Shown one piece after another: positions 12,693-25,332 of a DNA stretch of 64,000 nucleotides. The position numbers and the translations under genes were made by a program. Position 1 is the stretch's first letter; each line of letters begins with the position of its first letter. This DNA comes from Lamellibrachia columna. Its lineage: Eukaryota; Annelida; Polychaeta; Sabellida; Siboglinidae. The notes beneath the pieces were generated by a model. It ran no database searches. It saw nothing but the letters and a program-made list of their open reading frames with translations, and was not told where the DNA came from. The stretch is from positions 47,356,906 to 47,420,905 of the forward strand of contig OY759265.1 in assembly GCA_963662155.1 (NCBI GenBank), given 5' to 3'.

Positions 12693-15600
12693 CTCCAGTT
12701 AACCACCGCCCACCCGGCCCTTACACTTCACTCTCCAACTAACACCGCCCACCCGGCCCCACACTTCACTCTCCAACTAACACTGTCCACCCGGCCCTCA
12801 CACTTCACTCTCCAACTAACACTGTCCACCCGGCCCTCACACTTCACACTCCAGTTAACCACCGCCCACCCGGCCCCACACTTCACTCTCCAACTAACAC
12901 CGCCCACCCGGCCACACACTTCACTCTCCAACTAACACTGTCCACCCGGCCCTCACACTTCACTCTCCAACTAACACTGTCCACCCGGCTCTCACACTTC
13001 ACACTCCAGTTAACCACCGCCCACCCGGCCCCACACTTCACTCTCCAACTAACACCGCCCACCCGGCCACACACTTCACTCTCCAACTAACACCGCCCAC
13101 CGCCCCACACTTCACTCACCAACTAACACCGCCCACCCGGCCACACACTTCACTCTCCAACTAACACTGTCCACCCGGCCCTCACACTTCACTCTCCAAC
13201 TAACACTGTCCACCCGGCCCTCACACTTCACACTCCAACTAACACCGCCCACCCGGCCCCACACTTCATTCTCCAACTAACACCGCCCACCCGGCCACAC
13301 ACTTCACTCTCCAACTAACACCGCCCACCCGGCCACACACTTCAACACTTCACTCTCCAACTAACACTGTCCACCCGGCCCTCACACTTCACTCTCCAAC
13401 TAACACCGCCCACCCGGCCCCACACTTCACTCTCCAACTAACACCGCCCACCCGGCCACACACTTCACTCTCCAACTAACACTGTCCACACGGCCCTCAC
13501 GCTTCATTCTCCAGTTAACCACCGCCCACCCGGCCCCACACGTCACTCTCCAACTAACACCGCCCACACGGCCACACACTTCACTCTTCAACTAACACTG
13601 TCCACCCGGCCCTCACACTTCACACTCACACAGTTAACCACCGCCCACCCGGCCCCACACTTCACTCTCCAACTAACACCGCCCACCCGGCCACACACTT
13701 CACTCTCCAACTAACACTGTCCACCCGGCCCTCACACTTCACACTCCAGTTAACCACCGCCCACCCGGCCCCACACTTCACTCTCCAACTAACACCGCCC
13801 ACCCGGCCACACACTTCACTCTCCAACTAACACCACCCACCCGCCCCCACACTTCACTCTCCAACTAACACCGCCCACCCGGCCCCACACTTCACTCTCC
13901 AACTAACACCGTCCACCCGGTCCCCACACTTCACTCTCCAACTAACACCTCCCACCCGGCCCCACACTTCACTCTCCAACTAACACCGCCCACCCGGCAC
14001 CCACACTTCACACTCCTACTAACACCGCCCACCCGGCCCTCACATTTCACACTCCAACTAACACCGCCCACCCGCCCCACACTTCACTCACCAACTAACA
14101 CCGCCCACCCGGCCACACACTTCACTCTCCAACTAACACTGTCCACCCGGCCCTCACACTTCACTCTCCAACTAACACTGTCCACCCGGCCCTCACACTT
14201 CACACTCCAACTAACACCGCCCACCCGGCCCCACACTTCATTCTCCAACTAACACCGCCCACCCGGCCACACACTTCACTCTCCAACTAACACCGCCCAC
14301 CCGGCCACACACTTCAACACTTCACTCTCCAACTAACACTGTCCACCCGGCCCTCACACTTCACTCTCCAACTAACACCGCCCACCCGGCCCCACACTTC
14401 ACTCTCCAACTAACACCGCCCACCCGGCCACACACTTCACTCTCCAACTAACACTGTCCACCCGGCCCTCACGCTTCATTCTCCAGTTAACCACCGCCCA
14501 CCCGGCCCCACACGTCACTCTCCAACTAACACCGCCCACACGGCCACACACTTCACTCTTCAACTAACACTGTCCACCCGGCCCTCACACTTCACACTCC
14601 AGTTAACCACCGCCCACCCGGCCCCACACTTCACTCTCCAACTAACACCGCCCACCCGGCCACACACTTCACTCTCCAACTAACACCGCCCACCCGCCCC
14701 CACACTTCACTCTCCAACTAACACCGCCCACCCGGCCCCACACTTCACTCTCCAACAAACACCGTCCACCCGGTCCCCACACTTCACTCTCCAACTAACA
14801 CCGCCCACCCGGCCCCACACTTCACTCTCCAACTAACACCGCCCACCCGGCCCCCACACTCCAACTAACACCGCCCACCCGGCCCTCACATTTCACTCTC
14901 CAACTAACACCGCCCACCCGGCCCTCACGCTTCAGTTAACCACCGCCCACCCGGCCCCACACTTCACTCTCCAACTAACACTGTCCACCCGGCCCTCACA
15001 CTTCACTCTCCAACTAACACTGTCCACCCGGCCCTCACACTTCACACTCCAGTTAACCACCGCCCACCCGGCCCCACACTTCACTCTCCAACTAACACCG
15101 CCCACCCGGCCACACACTTCACTCTCCAACTAACACTGTCCACCCGGCCCTCACACTTCACACTCCAGTTAACCACCGCCCACCCGGCCCCACACTTCAC
15201 TCTCCAACTAACACCGCCCACCCGGCCACACACTTCACTCTCCAACTAACACCACCCACCCGCCCCCACACTTCACTCTCCAACTAACACCGCCCACCCG
15301 GCCCCACACTTCACTCTCCAACTAACACCGTCCACCCGGTCCCCACACTTCACTCTCCAACTAACACCTCCCACCCGGCCCCACACTTCACTCTCCAACT
15401 AACACCGCCCACCCGGCCCCCACACTTCACACTCCTACTAACACCGCCCACCCGGCCCTCACATTTCACACTCCAACTAACACTGCCCACCCGGCCCTCA
15501 CACTTCACACTCCAACTAACACCGCCCACCCGGCCCTCACGCTTCACACTCCAGTTAACCACCGCCCACCCGGCCCCACACTTCACTCTCCAACTAACAC

Positions 15601-15890
15601 CGCCCACCCGGTCCTCACACTTCACACCCCAAGTAACACCGTCCACCTGGCCCTTAAACTTCACACTCCAACTAACACCGCCCACCCGGCCCTTACACTT
15701 CACACCCCAACTAACACCGTCCACCTGGCCCTTAAACTTCACACTCCAACTAACACCGCCCACCCGGCCCTCACACTTCACACCCCAACTAACACCGTCC
15801 ACCCGGCCCTTAAACTTCACACTCCAATTAACACCGCCCACCCGGCTCACGCACTTCACACTCCAACTAACACCACCATACAGGCCCCCA
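10553..15890. repeat. 39-bp minisatellite array, about 5.3 kb
   Basis: The unit is close to CTCCAACTAACACYGYCCAC followed by CCGGCCCTCACACTTCACA. Main variants carry CCAGTTAACCACCGCCCACC or CCGGCCACACACTTCAC. The unit length is 13 codons and lacks stops in several frames, so long frames are open on both strands (for example 10317-11648 plus and 10839-11345 minus). Their content is just the translated repeat. Units are more diverged toward the right end, after about 15,600. Confidence 0.97.
13098..15050. repeat. Second higher-order duplication, period about 978 bp
   Basis: Rare unit variants repeat in the same order about 975-978 bp apart: CACTCACCAACTAACACC near 13109 and 14087, CACACTTCAACACTTCACTC near 13334 and 14312, and CACACGTCACTC near 13536 and 14510. 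This marks a separate large duplication within the same array. Confidence 0.7.
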
Positions 15891-17019
15891 CACTCCTAAC
15901 TAACCAATAACCTTTGACGGCACCTAATTAGACAGCATCCTCGTGGACATTTGCAGATAAGTTTCACGTCTGGCACGAGCAACACTCTTTATTATACCAA
16001 GTTCAAGTAAACATTCCATACAATTAATCATTGTGTTTCATCGGGATGCAGGGTTTGCCCCTGGCGACCATAACAAATTATGGTTATCTTTCCAGTCACG
16101 TGCACAAAATACCCATTCGAATTTTATCACAACCCGCTGTGTCCAGTCAACAACATCCAGCAGGATTTTCATAATACCAACCCATTTGTTTTCAGGAAAA
16201 TCAATATGGGAGATTCTCCCTATTATATGTCGCGTAACACATTTAAATTATCACTGTTCAAGAAAAGCTAGTGAGAATGTGCGCTAGTCTGAACCCATTC
16301 CCATTAAACATTTGCCTAACGCTTTGTTGAAATGTAAAAAATAACCACAATTATTCACCAGTGGTAAACTGTAATTAATAATTAACTTTAATAAACTTAA
16401 TTAATCCCCACGTGTACATCTCCCACATTTCACTCGGAAAGTGGCAGACTGTTCTCTTACGAAAAACAAACTCGCCTGGTAAAACAACCACCCGTCCCGC
16501 CAAACTGTCTTTTTAACAATCGTTCTTGTTTACACCTGTTGGATGACTATAACTGGAAAATAACTATAACTTGATGACAACAATAAATAGATAAAATTTG
16601 TATTCTCTGACCAGAGTCGCAACACAGGACGGACGACAAAATGAAAACATAAAAAAATACCTACATGTAATATCTATCCCAGACCTCCGCCATATCTCGC
16701 TCGCTCCAATAAAATATCCTGCCTACGCCCATGATTCCACATTTGAACAACCAGGGGCAAGAACTATATCACTATGTTAGTTAACTAGAATACCCGTCCA
16801 TTGAGCGCACACGACGCTTTCCGATTCAAACACTCGCCAGATGGCTGAACTAGCGGAACACGTAGTGGGTCCGGTGCCGCCATCTGCTGGTAATAACTAA
16901 CTAAATATAGGCTCGCACACGTTCTAGTGTGGGCTAGATCGATTCATTTTATGTATGGCGTAACTGAATTGTTACTGAACCGTCAACGATTAACAAGACA
17001 GTACTATTATTGATGAAAA
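15891..17019. other. Unique sequence without a recognised gene
   Basis: AT-rich spacer right of the array. Two overlapping frames at 16033-16287 have no recognisable domain. One CTCF-like motif is listed separately. Confidence 0.35.
16877..16890 (-). promoter_or_regulatory. Possible CTCF-type binding motif
   Basis: CCGCCATCTGCTGG reads CCAGCAGATGGCGG on the minus strand and agrees with the bilaterian CTCF core CCASYAGRKGGCAS at 13 of 14 positions. A nearby GCCAGATGGC at 16839 is a weaker half-match. A 14-bp motif can occur by chance, so this is only a candidate insulator site. Confidence 0.25.
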
Positions 17020-17645
17020 GCATCAGGGTTGTGGTGATTGTGAGGGTTGTGAGGCTTTTGAGTGGTGTATGGGTTTTGAGGGTTGTGATGATTGTGAGGT
17101 CTTTGAGGGTGGTGGGTGTTCACGAGGGTCGTGATGATTGTGAGGGTTTTGAGTGTTTTGAGGGTTGTACTGTTGTGAGGGTTGTAAGGGTTTTGATGGT
17201 TGTGATGGTTCATGGGGGTTGTGAAGGTTGTGATGATTGGGAGGTCTTTGAGGGTTGTGAGGGTTCACGAGGGTTGTGAGGGTTCACGAGGGTTGTGGTG
17301 GTTGTGAGAGTTTTGAGTGTTGTAAGTGTTTTGTGGGTTGTGAGGGTTATGTTGATGTTGATGGTTTTGAGGATTGTGCGGGTTTTAAGGGTTGTGAGGG
17401 TTTATGATGGTTTTGAGGTTTTATGAGGGTGGGGGTTGTGATGAATGTGAGGGTTGTGATGAATGTGCGGGTTTTGAGGGTTGTGAGGGTTTATGAGGGT
17501 TGTGAGGGTTTATGAGGGTTGTGAGGGTTTACGAGTGTTGTGAGGGTCTATGAGGGTTGTGAGAGTTGAGAGTGCTGTGAGGGCTGTGAGTGTTGTGAGG
17601 GTTATGAGGGTTGAGATGGTTTGGAGGGTTGGGGCGGTAGTGAGG
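17020..17645 (+). repeat. G-rich degenerate 9-bp repeat (GTGAGGGTT-like)
   Basis: About 600 bp of variants of GTGAGGGTT, with TTTGAGGGTT, TTATGAGGGTT and CACGAGGGTT forms. The plus strand has many GGG runs and very few C residues. The strong strand asymmetry gives good potential for G-quadruplexes and R-loops. The unit resembles a stretched TTAGGG telomere motif but is not one. Confidence 0.9.
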
Positions 17646-18353
17646 ACAGCGAAACGGTCACATTTACCTTATAATATCACAGTATTGTTTTATCGCGATT
17701 TTCAATTCACATTAGACTTGTCTCTTTTGCTGTATATTATTTTCTTTTACTTGGCTTTTCATACAGCATATTTATCATAATTTATAAAATTAAACAACAG
17801 CCGACATCAATGTACACTAACATGTTCAGTTCGCCGTTGGTGTGGCAATAACATGCTATGTAAGAACTGTTTTTCTTTTAATTCGGCGCGCTGTTTTGTC
17901 GACAGTTCCGATTGTCGAATTACGTAGTAAAGGTTGCCTCGTGAAAATGTCGACATTTGTTGCAGACGCAATTCCAGCGACAACATCTTCGCGTCAGTAT
18001 CAGAATACAGATGTAGTAGCGTATGATTATTAGACAGACTTCAATAGAGTAGTTGACAGTGATGTACCCCTTGATTTTTAGTGCCTTAACTCAAAAGGCC
18101 TTAAATGTAATGTGTCTGCTACTCATGTAATAATATAATGTTCTTGGTACTAGAATACACAAATTTAAATGGTACTGCCCGCCAAAATGCGTTTAATAAG
18201 CCAGATACAATGTAATATGTTTGAATTGTTACTGTTTCGTCACGAATAGTGTTTATGGCGCGAAACCCCAGGGGCGGAGCTAGGCGAAACTTGCATTGCC
18301 GAACTTTAATGAGATGCGTATCACCTGATCGCGGGATCGACGCGCGCATACCC
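17646..18353. other. Unique sequence without a recognised gene
   Basis: AT-rich spacer with two short open frames lacking recognisable motifs. CR1 homology starts at about 18354 directly after a GC-richer stretch. Confidence 0.35.
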
Positions 18354-18405
18354 TGGAAATCTGTTTTGAGTGGGGTACCACAGGGATCAGTATTAGGCCC
18401 TATAC

Positions 18406-18473
<68 letters not shown>

Positions 18474-19318
18474 GATTTGGAAGATGACATATCTAGCAAA
18501 GTACTCAAATTTGCAGATGACACAAAAGTATTCAGAAAGGTTACTACTAATGATACAGATAAACAAAGTTTACAGGATGATCTAGATAAATTAGTTAAAT
18601 GGTCAGAAAAATGGCAAATGTTATTAAATTTTGGGAAGTGTAAATGTATACACAAGACATGGACACATGGAAGAATATAAAATGGGGGATGTTGTACTAT
18701 GTAGAACCACACAAGAAAAGGACTTAGGAGTAACATTTAGAGCTGACATGAAATTTTCAGAGCAATGTGGTATTGCTGCTTCGAAAGTAAATAAAATTCT
18801 AGGGCTAATTATGAGAACTATCATGTATAACGAGAAACGGATAATTGTACCCCTGTACAAAGCAATAGTTAGACCACATTTGGAATATTGTATTCAAGCA
18901 TGGAGACCATATTGTAAAAAAGGACATAGACAAGCTAGAAAGAATACAACGAAGAGCAACTAAAATGATTCCAGAATTGAGAGACCTTAGTTACGAAAGT
19001 CGCTTATTACAATGTGGTTTGACAACACTAGAGATCAGGAGACTAAGAGGAGACCAAATAGAAGTGTTTAAAATAGTGAATGGTTATGAGGATGTTGACA
19101 GGAATATGTTTTTTAAACTTAAAGAAGGCAGTAGAACCAGAGGACATAAAGCAGCATTAGTTAAGGAGCAGTGTAGGTTGGACATGAGAAAGTACTCTTT
19201 CTCACAGAGGGTGATAAATGAATGGAACAAACTGCCAAATGATTGTGTTAATGCTAGTAGTGTGAATATGTTTAAAAATAGAATTGACAGATATTTGATA
19301 AGGGCGGGCTACACATAG
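18354..19318 (+). pseudogene. CR1-like reverse transcriptase, frameshifted
   Basis: The reading begins at WKSVLSGVPQGSVLGPILFL, then a TA-expanded IY run, NDLEDD, FADDTKVFRKV and LVKWSEKWQM. FADD carries the catalytic aspartates of RT motif C. The frame breaks near 18655, after GKCKCI, and resumes with YKMGDVV, LGVTFRADMKFSEQCGIAAS and RPHLEYCIQAWRPY. A second break near 18920 is followed by MIPELRDLSYESRLLQCGL up to INEWNKL and the C-terminal IRAGYT. The endonuclease and N-terminal RT are absent. Two frameshifts plus truncation make it a pseudogene, although the DD pair is preserved. Confidence 0.88.
18413..18470 (+). repeat. (TA)n tract inside the RT reading frame
   Basis: In fragment C the conserved LIYIND motif is encoded by a short TATA-like stretch. 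Here the same codons have grown into a TA tract of about 57 bp that still joins the LFLIY and INDLE segments in frame. Confidence 0.92.
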
Positions 19319-19416
19319 ATGAGAAAATTGTTGGATTCTCGATAAGCCAATGGCTTCCTTGTCCACTTGCAATCAGGAACTTGTTGTTTGGGATGGCAAC
19401 CTTGTTAAACCTTGTA

Positions 19417-19911
19417 CCCGTGACTTGTTTGTTGACATCCGGCTGACAGCTATAGTCTATGTACTCCGTTGTGATCCGCGACAAAAACGATTCAGTAGTG
19501 TTTTCAACGTGCGTTCAAAACACTCTTGTGTAACAATTGAGTTTAAAAGAAATACATTTCCATCAAAGGTTCTCACTAAATAACAGTTTTAATTGAGCTC
19601 AGTTTAAATTGAGCAGATCGATGTAAGCCTATATAAAAAAAACACGAAAGAGTGTTTTACTCAATATTATATAAATATAATCCTAACATAACTATGGTTA
19701 TTAACAACATCAGTTTTTGTTTTTATGAATGAACATGTCGTTCAAGTTGATGATGTTTGTGATTTAGATATAATGTAACATGTGAATATTCGGTTTTTGA
19801 AACTTGAGTGTTTTGAATTTAGCCACTGTAGTGTTTTGAATGTACGTTGAAAACACTACCGTAGTGTTTTCAATGGGTGGCGTTTTGAACTTGCTACACA
19901 GGAAATCACCC

Positions 19912-19952
<41 letters not shown>

Positions 19953-20369
19953 CACACATACACGCGCACGCAAACATTGTCACACGTAAGTAGGATGCAG
20001 TGTCGCGTGCCTAATGAATATCCGATACTTCTCGCTAACCGCGCCCGCTGAGGCGCGCGAAGCCGCACGAGCAGAGCATCTCGGCAAGACCGGCACGCGC
20101 GTGGGACCAACTCAACGCTTCGAGGCGCAACTAACGGAGCAGTTCGACAGAATAACGATAACACAGCACGCACATCAACAAGAAACAACGCACTGCTGGT
20201 CCATGCTACTCTACTGCCCCCGGGTGGCGGAATTGTTTTATATCAAAGCATTTCTGGAGATTGGGACTAGTTTAGAGTAGCCTCGGTTATCCAGGCTCCG
20301 CGCAGTGGCGCCACCGTTTGCCGCACACATCTTCGCCTGGATACAGAGTGTGGTTTCCATTGCGAAGGA
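19417..20369. other. Unique sequence with an (ACGC)n microsatellite
   Basis: A CGCA tetranucleotide tract occupies about 19911-19954. The GC-rich stretch 20035-20160 has open frames on both strands without recognisable domains. GTAGTGTTTTCAA and related phrases recur around 19828-19876, suggesting a small decayed repeat. Confidence 0.4.
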
Positions 20370-20417
20370 AATTATGTATGCGCCCAGAATCTGGGCGCAT
20401 ACATAATTAGCTAATTA
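20370..20417. other. Two overlapping short palindromes
   Basis: AATTATGTATGCGCCCAGA at 20370-20388 is followed by one A and then its exact inverse complement to 20408, giving 19-bp arms. The right end overlaps a second perfect palindrome, TAATTAGCTAATTA, at 20404-20417. Possible explanations are a hairpin-forming RNA or DNA site, or a transposon excision scar. Confidence 0.85.
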
Positions 20418-20919
20418 CGATGTCATCCGGGCATTTGACTAATTCATAAAACAAGAGTTAACTTTTATCAGTTGATACGATGCAATTCGAATTATTTTTT
20501 TATTTTTTTATTATATTGACACAACTGTCCGACTGCAAAGTTAAATCAGGCAAAATATCATGTATAATGTAGCATCTCGATAATGACGTTGATTGGCTGC
20601 TGGCTCTTCACGGGAAGGCTTACACAAAATGGAGTGGTGACAGAGGGTAACAACGAGACCACGCCTCTGCGATCTCTTCTCGGCGGATTTACGAAGCCGA
20701 ACGAGAGTCGGATAAGCAAGACTGAGTGTAGAGGGAAAATGACAAGAAAACTCAAGCCGATTTTGCAAGAAGTCTACCCGGTTTACTTTTGCTAAATAGT
20801 TCGCGATTACTTTGTGCTGATAATCTACAACAAACTGATATTTGAAAACACTTTACCCAAACGTGAAAATGCAAATGTTGGAATTATTTTGTGTCGATAA
20901 TCGCTATTGGGTTCAGTAT

Positions 20920-20920
<1 letters not shown>

Positions 20921-20979
<59 letters not shown>

Positions 20980-20981
20980 CA
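20921..20981. repeat. (CGCA)n microsatellite
   Basis: About fifteen uninterrupted CGCA units. Arg-Thr-His-Ala frames across the tract are not genes. Confidence 0.97.
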
Positions 20982-21291
20982 CATATACTACCAATATACG
21001 GTTCAAATCCCAAAGGCAACCTTTCAGACGACTCCCGTTTTGCGTTGGATTGTTCATTTAATTTAATTAGATACCACAAACCCAGATGACCTGTTGAATA
21101 TACGCCACCATTAATCCGACAGCTGGGCAGTGGACACAATAAACACGCCCTCTCGGCATTGTGACGCACCAAGTTAATTAGCACAGTATGAAATAGAGGA
21201 ATTAGAACTAAGCGTTGAGCCACTGCATGCTTTTAACATGCAAGCCGTTGCTAGTTTTATTCGTGAACTTTGTTTTTTAGCTTATCGAATC

Positions 21292-21471
21292 AGTACGAGT
21301 AGTACGAGTGGTATATTTGTACTAGGGCCCACAAATAGGGGCCACCAAAATTGTACGAGTAGTACGAGTGGTATATTTGTACTAGGGCCCACAAATAGGG
21401 GCCCCCAAAATTGTACGAGTAGTACGAGTGGTATATTTGTACTAGGGCCCACAAATAGGGGCCCTCCCCAA
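21292..21471. repeat. 60-bp tandem repeat, three copies
   Basis: Each unit contains AGTACGAGTAGTACGAGTGG, TATATTTGTACTAGGGCCC and ACAAATAGGGGCC. Units one and two differ at one or two positions only. The unit itself contains a duplicated AGTACGAGT. Confidence 0.93.
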
Positions 21472-22369
21472 AATCAACCGTAATCCATATGATTATCCGT
21501 AAATTAGTACATCATTATAGTAATTAGGACATCATGCGTCGGATTATTCTGTACAAGATTTGTTTGGACTTAAGTAGTGTCAAAACGCACAGTTCATTAG
21601 TGCTTGAGAAAGTTCAACATGTGTACCATCAGATGTGATTATTCACGTGATCACATCTCTAGAACCGTTAGTAACTGATTTGATGGCAGTATTTGGATGT
21701 CACTGTTTGTTGCTCGGGAAAACTTGTACTGTCTCTATTTTGAACCATGCACCGCCTATTTCAGTCATGTATATATAAAAAATAATCAAAATTAAATTAC
21801 TAATAATAACCATCCATTAAATATATTAAAGGTGCGGTCGCTGGATCAGACTACACAAAGCATCTAACGGTAACCCTGGGTATGGTATCTAATGAAGTGA
21901 AGAACACAAAGGAGAACTACTCACTTGAACATTACGGTATTTCCGCAAATATGCTAACAGAAATAGCACACGCAATTGGTGTGCATAAGAACTGCCTAGA
22001 GAATGTTCTTGATGTACCACTCCTGGGAGCTACATAACTGTTAGGGAATGGAAAGAAGCAACCATGCCTGTATTACGACGTTATGTAACACGGTTCAAGA
22101 CACGATTACGAACATTATAGACCAGTGGGTTTGACGTCAACGCTACGTCCGTTATTTGACACATTCATCAGATAACATATGGTAGAATTCATCTCAACAT
22201 GGGTTCCTATAAAAGTCGGTCACGCTTAGCAAATGTGTTACGGTTTTTAGAGGAAATCGCTACCTAGCTGTTTAAAACATATTTTGTTTTATTCTTAAAT
22301 CGAAAGCACGCAGAATGGTATAATTAAAAACTAGCATGGGGTAAATACAAAGAAGAAACACTAAATTGA
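21472..22369. other. Unique sequence without a recognised gene
   Basis: AT-rich sequence. ATGTGATTATTCACGTGATCACAT near 21634 is an imperfect palindrome. No coding exon can be supported. Confidence 0.35.
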
Positions 22370-22499
22370 GAGGCTGGTAGCATAGTAGTTAGCACTTCCC
22401 CTTTACATGCCGGAGTTCTGGGTTAAAAACCCGGGCCAGGCATGGTACGTCTGGTGTAAAAATGTGGCTCTTAACATTGAGGATTGTGTATTGTATACA

Positions 22500-22500
<1 letters not shown>
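22370..22500 (+). mobile_element. tRNA-derived SINE, probably degenerate
   Basis: TAGCATAGTAG at 22378-22388 fits the RNA polymerase III A-box consensus TRGYNNARNNG exactly. GTTAAAAAC at 22422-22430 fits the B-box GWTCRANNC with one mismatch, and the spacing is tRNA-like. The B box sits in a GGGTT...AACCC T-arm-like stem. Sequence continues past the tRNA-like part (CATGGTACGTCTGGTG onward) and ends at a TA tract, as in SINEs. A lone tRNA pseudogene is the alternative. Confidence 0.6.
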
Positions 22501-22875
<375 letters not shown>

Positions 22876-22929
22876 TGCCTATAACGAGACGAGTTTATCC
22901 AAATCTAGGTATGCTGTCTATATTTATTA

Positions 22930-22976
22930 TGCGGAACAGTGTAGATCGAATATAAGAAAGTACTCGTTCATCCAGT
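22930..22976 (+). mobile_element. Short CR1-like ORF2 scrap
   Basis: The plus frame reads [15 protein letters not shown], matching KEQCRLDMRKYSFSQ of CR1 fragment B, and the DNA agrees over GTACTCGTTC. Only about 45 bp is recognisable. Confidence 0.5.
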
Positions 22977-23527
22977 GACTTACAATAACTATAGGCCCAA
23001 GCGCTAACAGAATACACAGACATATGCCAGGGACAGTTGCAACTCCGCCAACGGGCTGTTGTTATAGACAAATTGGTTTGCCCTTGGTCGTTACCTCCAA
23101 TAACGTCATATCACCCAGTGATACGCGCTTAACTTGCTAGGTCACGTCTAGTGTTTCTATTTTACGCGGCTGAAGACGTGTGCGCATGTGCACGGCGCTG
23201 TTCGCTTCCGCTCGAGCGAAGGCATCCGCAGAAAAGGCTGAATGCGCATTCTAAATCAGACGTTTGATCATTCCGCCAATTTAATACTTCCTGGGTCGAC
23301 TTGCTAGTTTCGCTTAGTTTCCGAGCGAACGATGTTTGCCGCAATCGACGTGCGGTTGTAGTAAGGTATCGTAATGAATGCTTTTATTAGTTCCATCAAT
23401 AGGAAAGCAGGCAGACTGTCAGTAAGGCTTCGTACTTAATAACTCTAACTAGGGTAGCGAGACGCTTCGAACTGCAAAACACTTGTGGTTTCCCAGTTTC
23501 AAATCTCCGGAATTTGGTGAATGTATT

Positions 23528-23573
23528 ACACACGCGCACGCACGCACGCACGCGCGCACGCACGCACGCACGC

Positions 23574-23607
<34 letters not shown>

Positions 23608-23622
23608 GCACGCAAGCACGCA

Positions 23623-23679
<57 letters not shown>
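23528..23679. repeat. (ACGC)n followed by (CA)n microsatellite
   Basis: ACGC units with occasional CGCG and AAGC variants run to about 23640 and then turn into pure CA to 23679. Confidence 0.96.
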
Positions 23680-25045
23680 CAATGCACGAATCCTGCCTTA
23701 GCAGATGTAATTAATAAATAATACCCACGTCGCCGAGCGTTGGACGACGGGTGTAACGAAACGTGAACAACTACCTGCGAAATTGGACATTAACTAAAGT
23801 CGTTTTTCACTGCATGTGATATATGTGGGATGTGACGTCATAAACATTATTTTAAACCACGAACCTTGTCAGCCATTTCGGAAGCTTGTCCACAGCCTAG
23901 GGTATATTTAACATAGAATTAATTCGCTCAGCAATCTCATTCACAATTTTTCAGCGTTTAAAACATGTATTCCCACGAACATCGTAAATTCTAATCTCGC
24001 ACAAACAGTAGTCGAATAACGACAGACCACTGCCTGTTTCGATCGCATCTTCGCATATTGCCTACGTGGGTGTGCTTCTACATCACCAGTATTACTACAT
24101 GTTGTTGGCAACATAACTACCGACTTGTTACACTACATTCGTCGGTACTGGATATAATTATGCCTGTTTTTGGCGCCGCAGTTTATAGTGATGCAAGTTT
24201 ATCCAATGTTTACGAACGAGTCGGGCGCCTAGATTCATAGGTTCCAGGGGCCAGCCGCGAATGTTGGGACCTGGCTATTAGGACCATCGCTAAATTTGAT
24301 AACTGAAATGCATAAGAAACGCATGCGTCGCGGCTGACGACATACGTCCCTGACTATAGCCCATGAGAGAAATGAGGCCGGCTGATTGAATGTAATACGA
24401 CCCCAGGATGGTTAACATGGTGTCTCGCGCTATCACGGTGCAGCATGAATCAACCAATTTAATCAATACGACTATCTCCGCGCCGAAGTTGTTTGCGCCG
24501 TATGGAAACGAACGGCTGTCGTACATACGTAAGGACGGGACAGCGAGTCCGATCTGCTGGTTCAGATCGGGTCAGTTGGTCACTACTAACGCGGGGGGGG
24601 GGGGCATCGCATGCATACAGTCTATCAAAGCAATACCGAGTACGTCGTGATTTATGGGAAACAAATTACGTTGCTCCGTATCAACGACTCGCCGCGGGGA
24701 GACCGTACGAAACGCCACCTGGCGTCATGCGATAACGCCGTAGTCGTGAGATAAACGTGAGGTCCGCCTCACAGACTGTTGCAGTTGTTTACCTGCAGGT
24801 TGAGGAGTGGTTCTTCACCGTGCATATCGAACAATGCATATAAGACTGACTTATTCGAACAGCCATAAACCCACTATAATGCTATAATTTCCCTCGTTAA
24901 CTCGCGATGATAATCCTATACTCTTACAACAAATAACAACGCTGTGGTCAATAGCCTTGTGACGTAGTGAGTTATATTCGAGCAGGTCAAACATGCACCA
25001 ATATACGTGACAAGTGCACCAGTGTACGTGACTCATGCATGCACT
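23680..25045. other. Unique sequence without a recognised gene
   Basis: Contains a run of about ten G at 24594-24603 and, just left of the palindrome, three degenerate copies of CACCAGTGTACGTGAC (about 24987-25060). No coding exon supported. Confidence 0.4.
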
Positions 25046-25248
25046 AGTGTACGTTACACGTACGTCAATGTACTTGCAACAGTGCTGCCTTTCTGGATAA
25101 TTCCAGTCGATTATATCATACGAGCAAATGTTCGGAAGTTAAATGAGTTACGTTATTATTAAAAATACAATGACCTATTTTTGCTATACGATAGACAGAG
25201 CGGATCGCCTTAAACAGCGCTTCACAACCATGAGCGATAAACGTATAT

Positions 25249-25332
<84 letters not shown>

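Larger units (their letters stand above)
18354..19416 (+). mobile_element. CR1-like LINE fragment B, 5'-truncated
   Basis: The copy starts within the RT domain at the WKSVLSGVPQGS segment and continues to the shared 3' UTR phrase TTCTCGATAAGCCAATGGC. It ends with GGCAACCTTGTTAAACCTTG, a diverged double copy of the family's 10-bp terminal repeat. It is a subfamily distinct from A and C, as many residues differ. Confidence 0.9.

Noticed and set aside
17020..17645. Interstitial telomere
   Set aside because: Units are 9 bp and degenerate, mostly GTGAGGGTT; no stretch of pure TTAGGG or another known telomere repeat is present.
20014..20280. 88-residue frame in a GC-rich stretch
   Set aside because: Both strands are open, no domain is recognisable and no splice pair borders it.
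20995..21025. GGTTCAAATCCC resembling a tRNA T arm
   Set aside because: The sequence upstream is a CGCA microsatellite and cannot form the rest of a tRNA.
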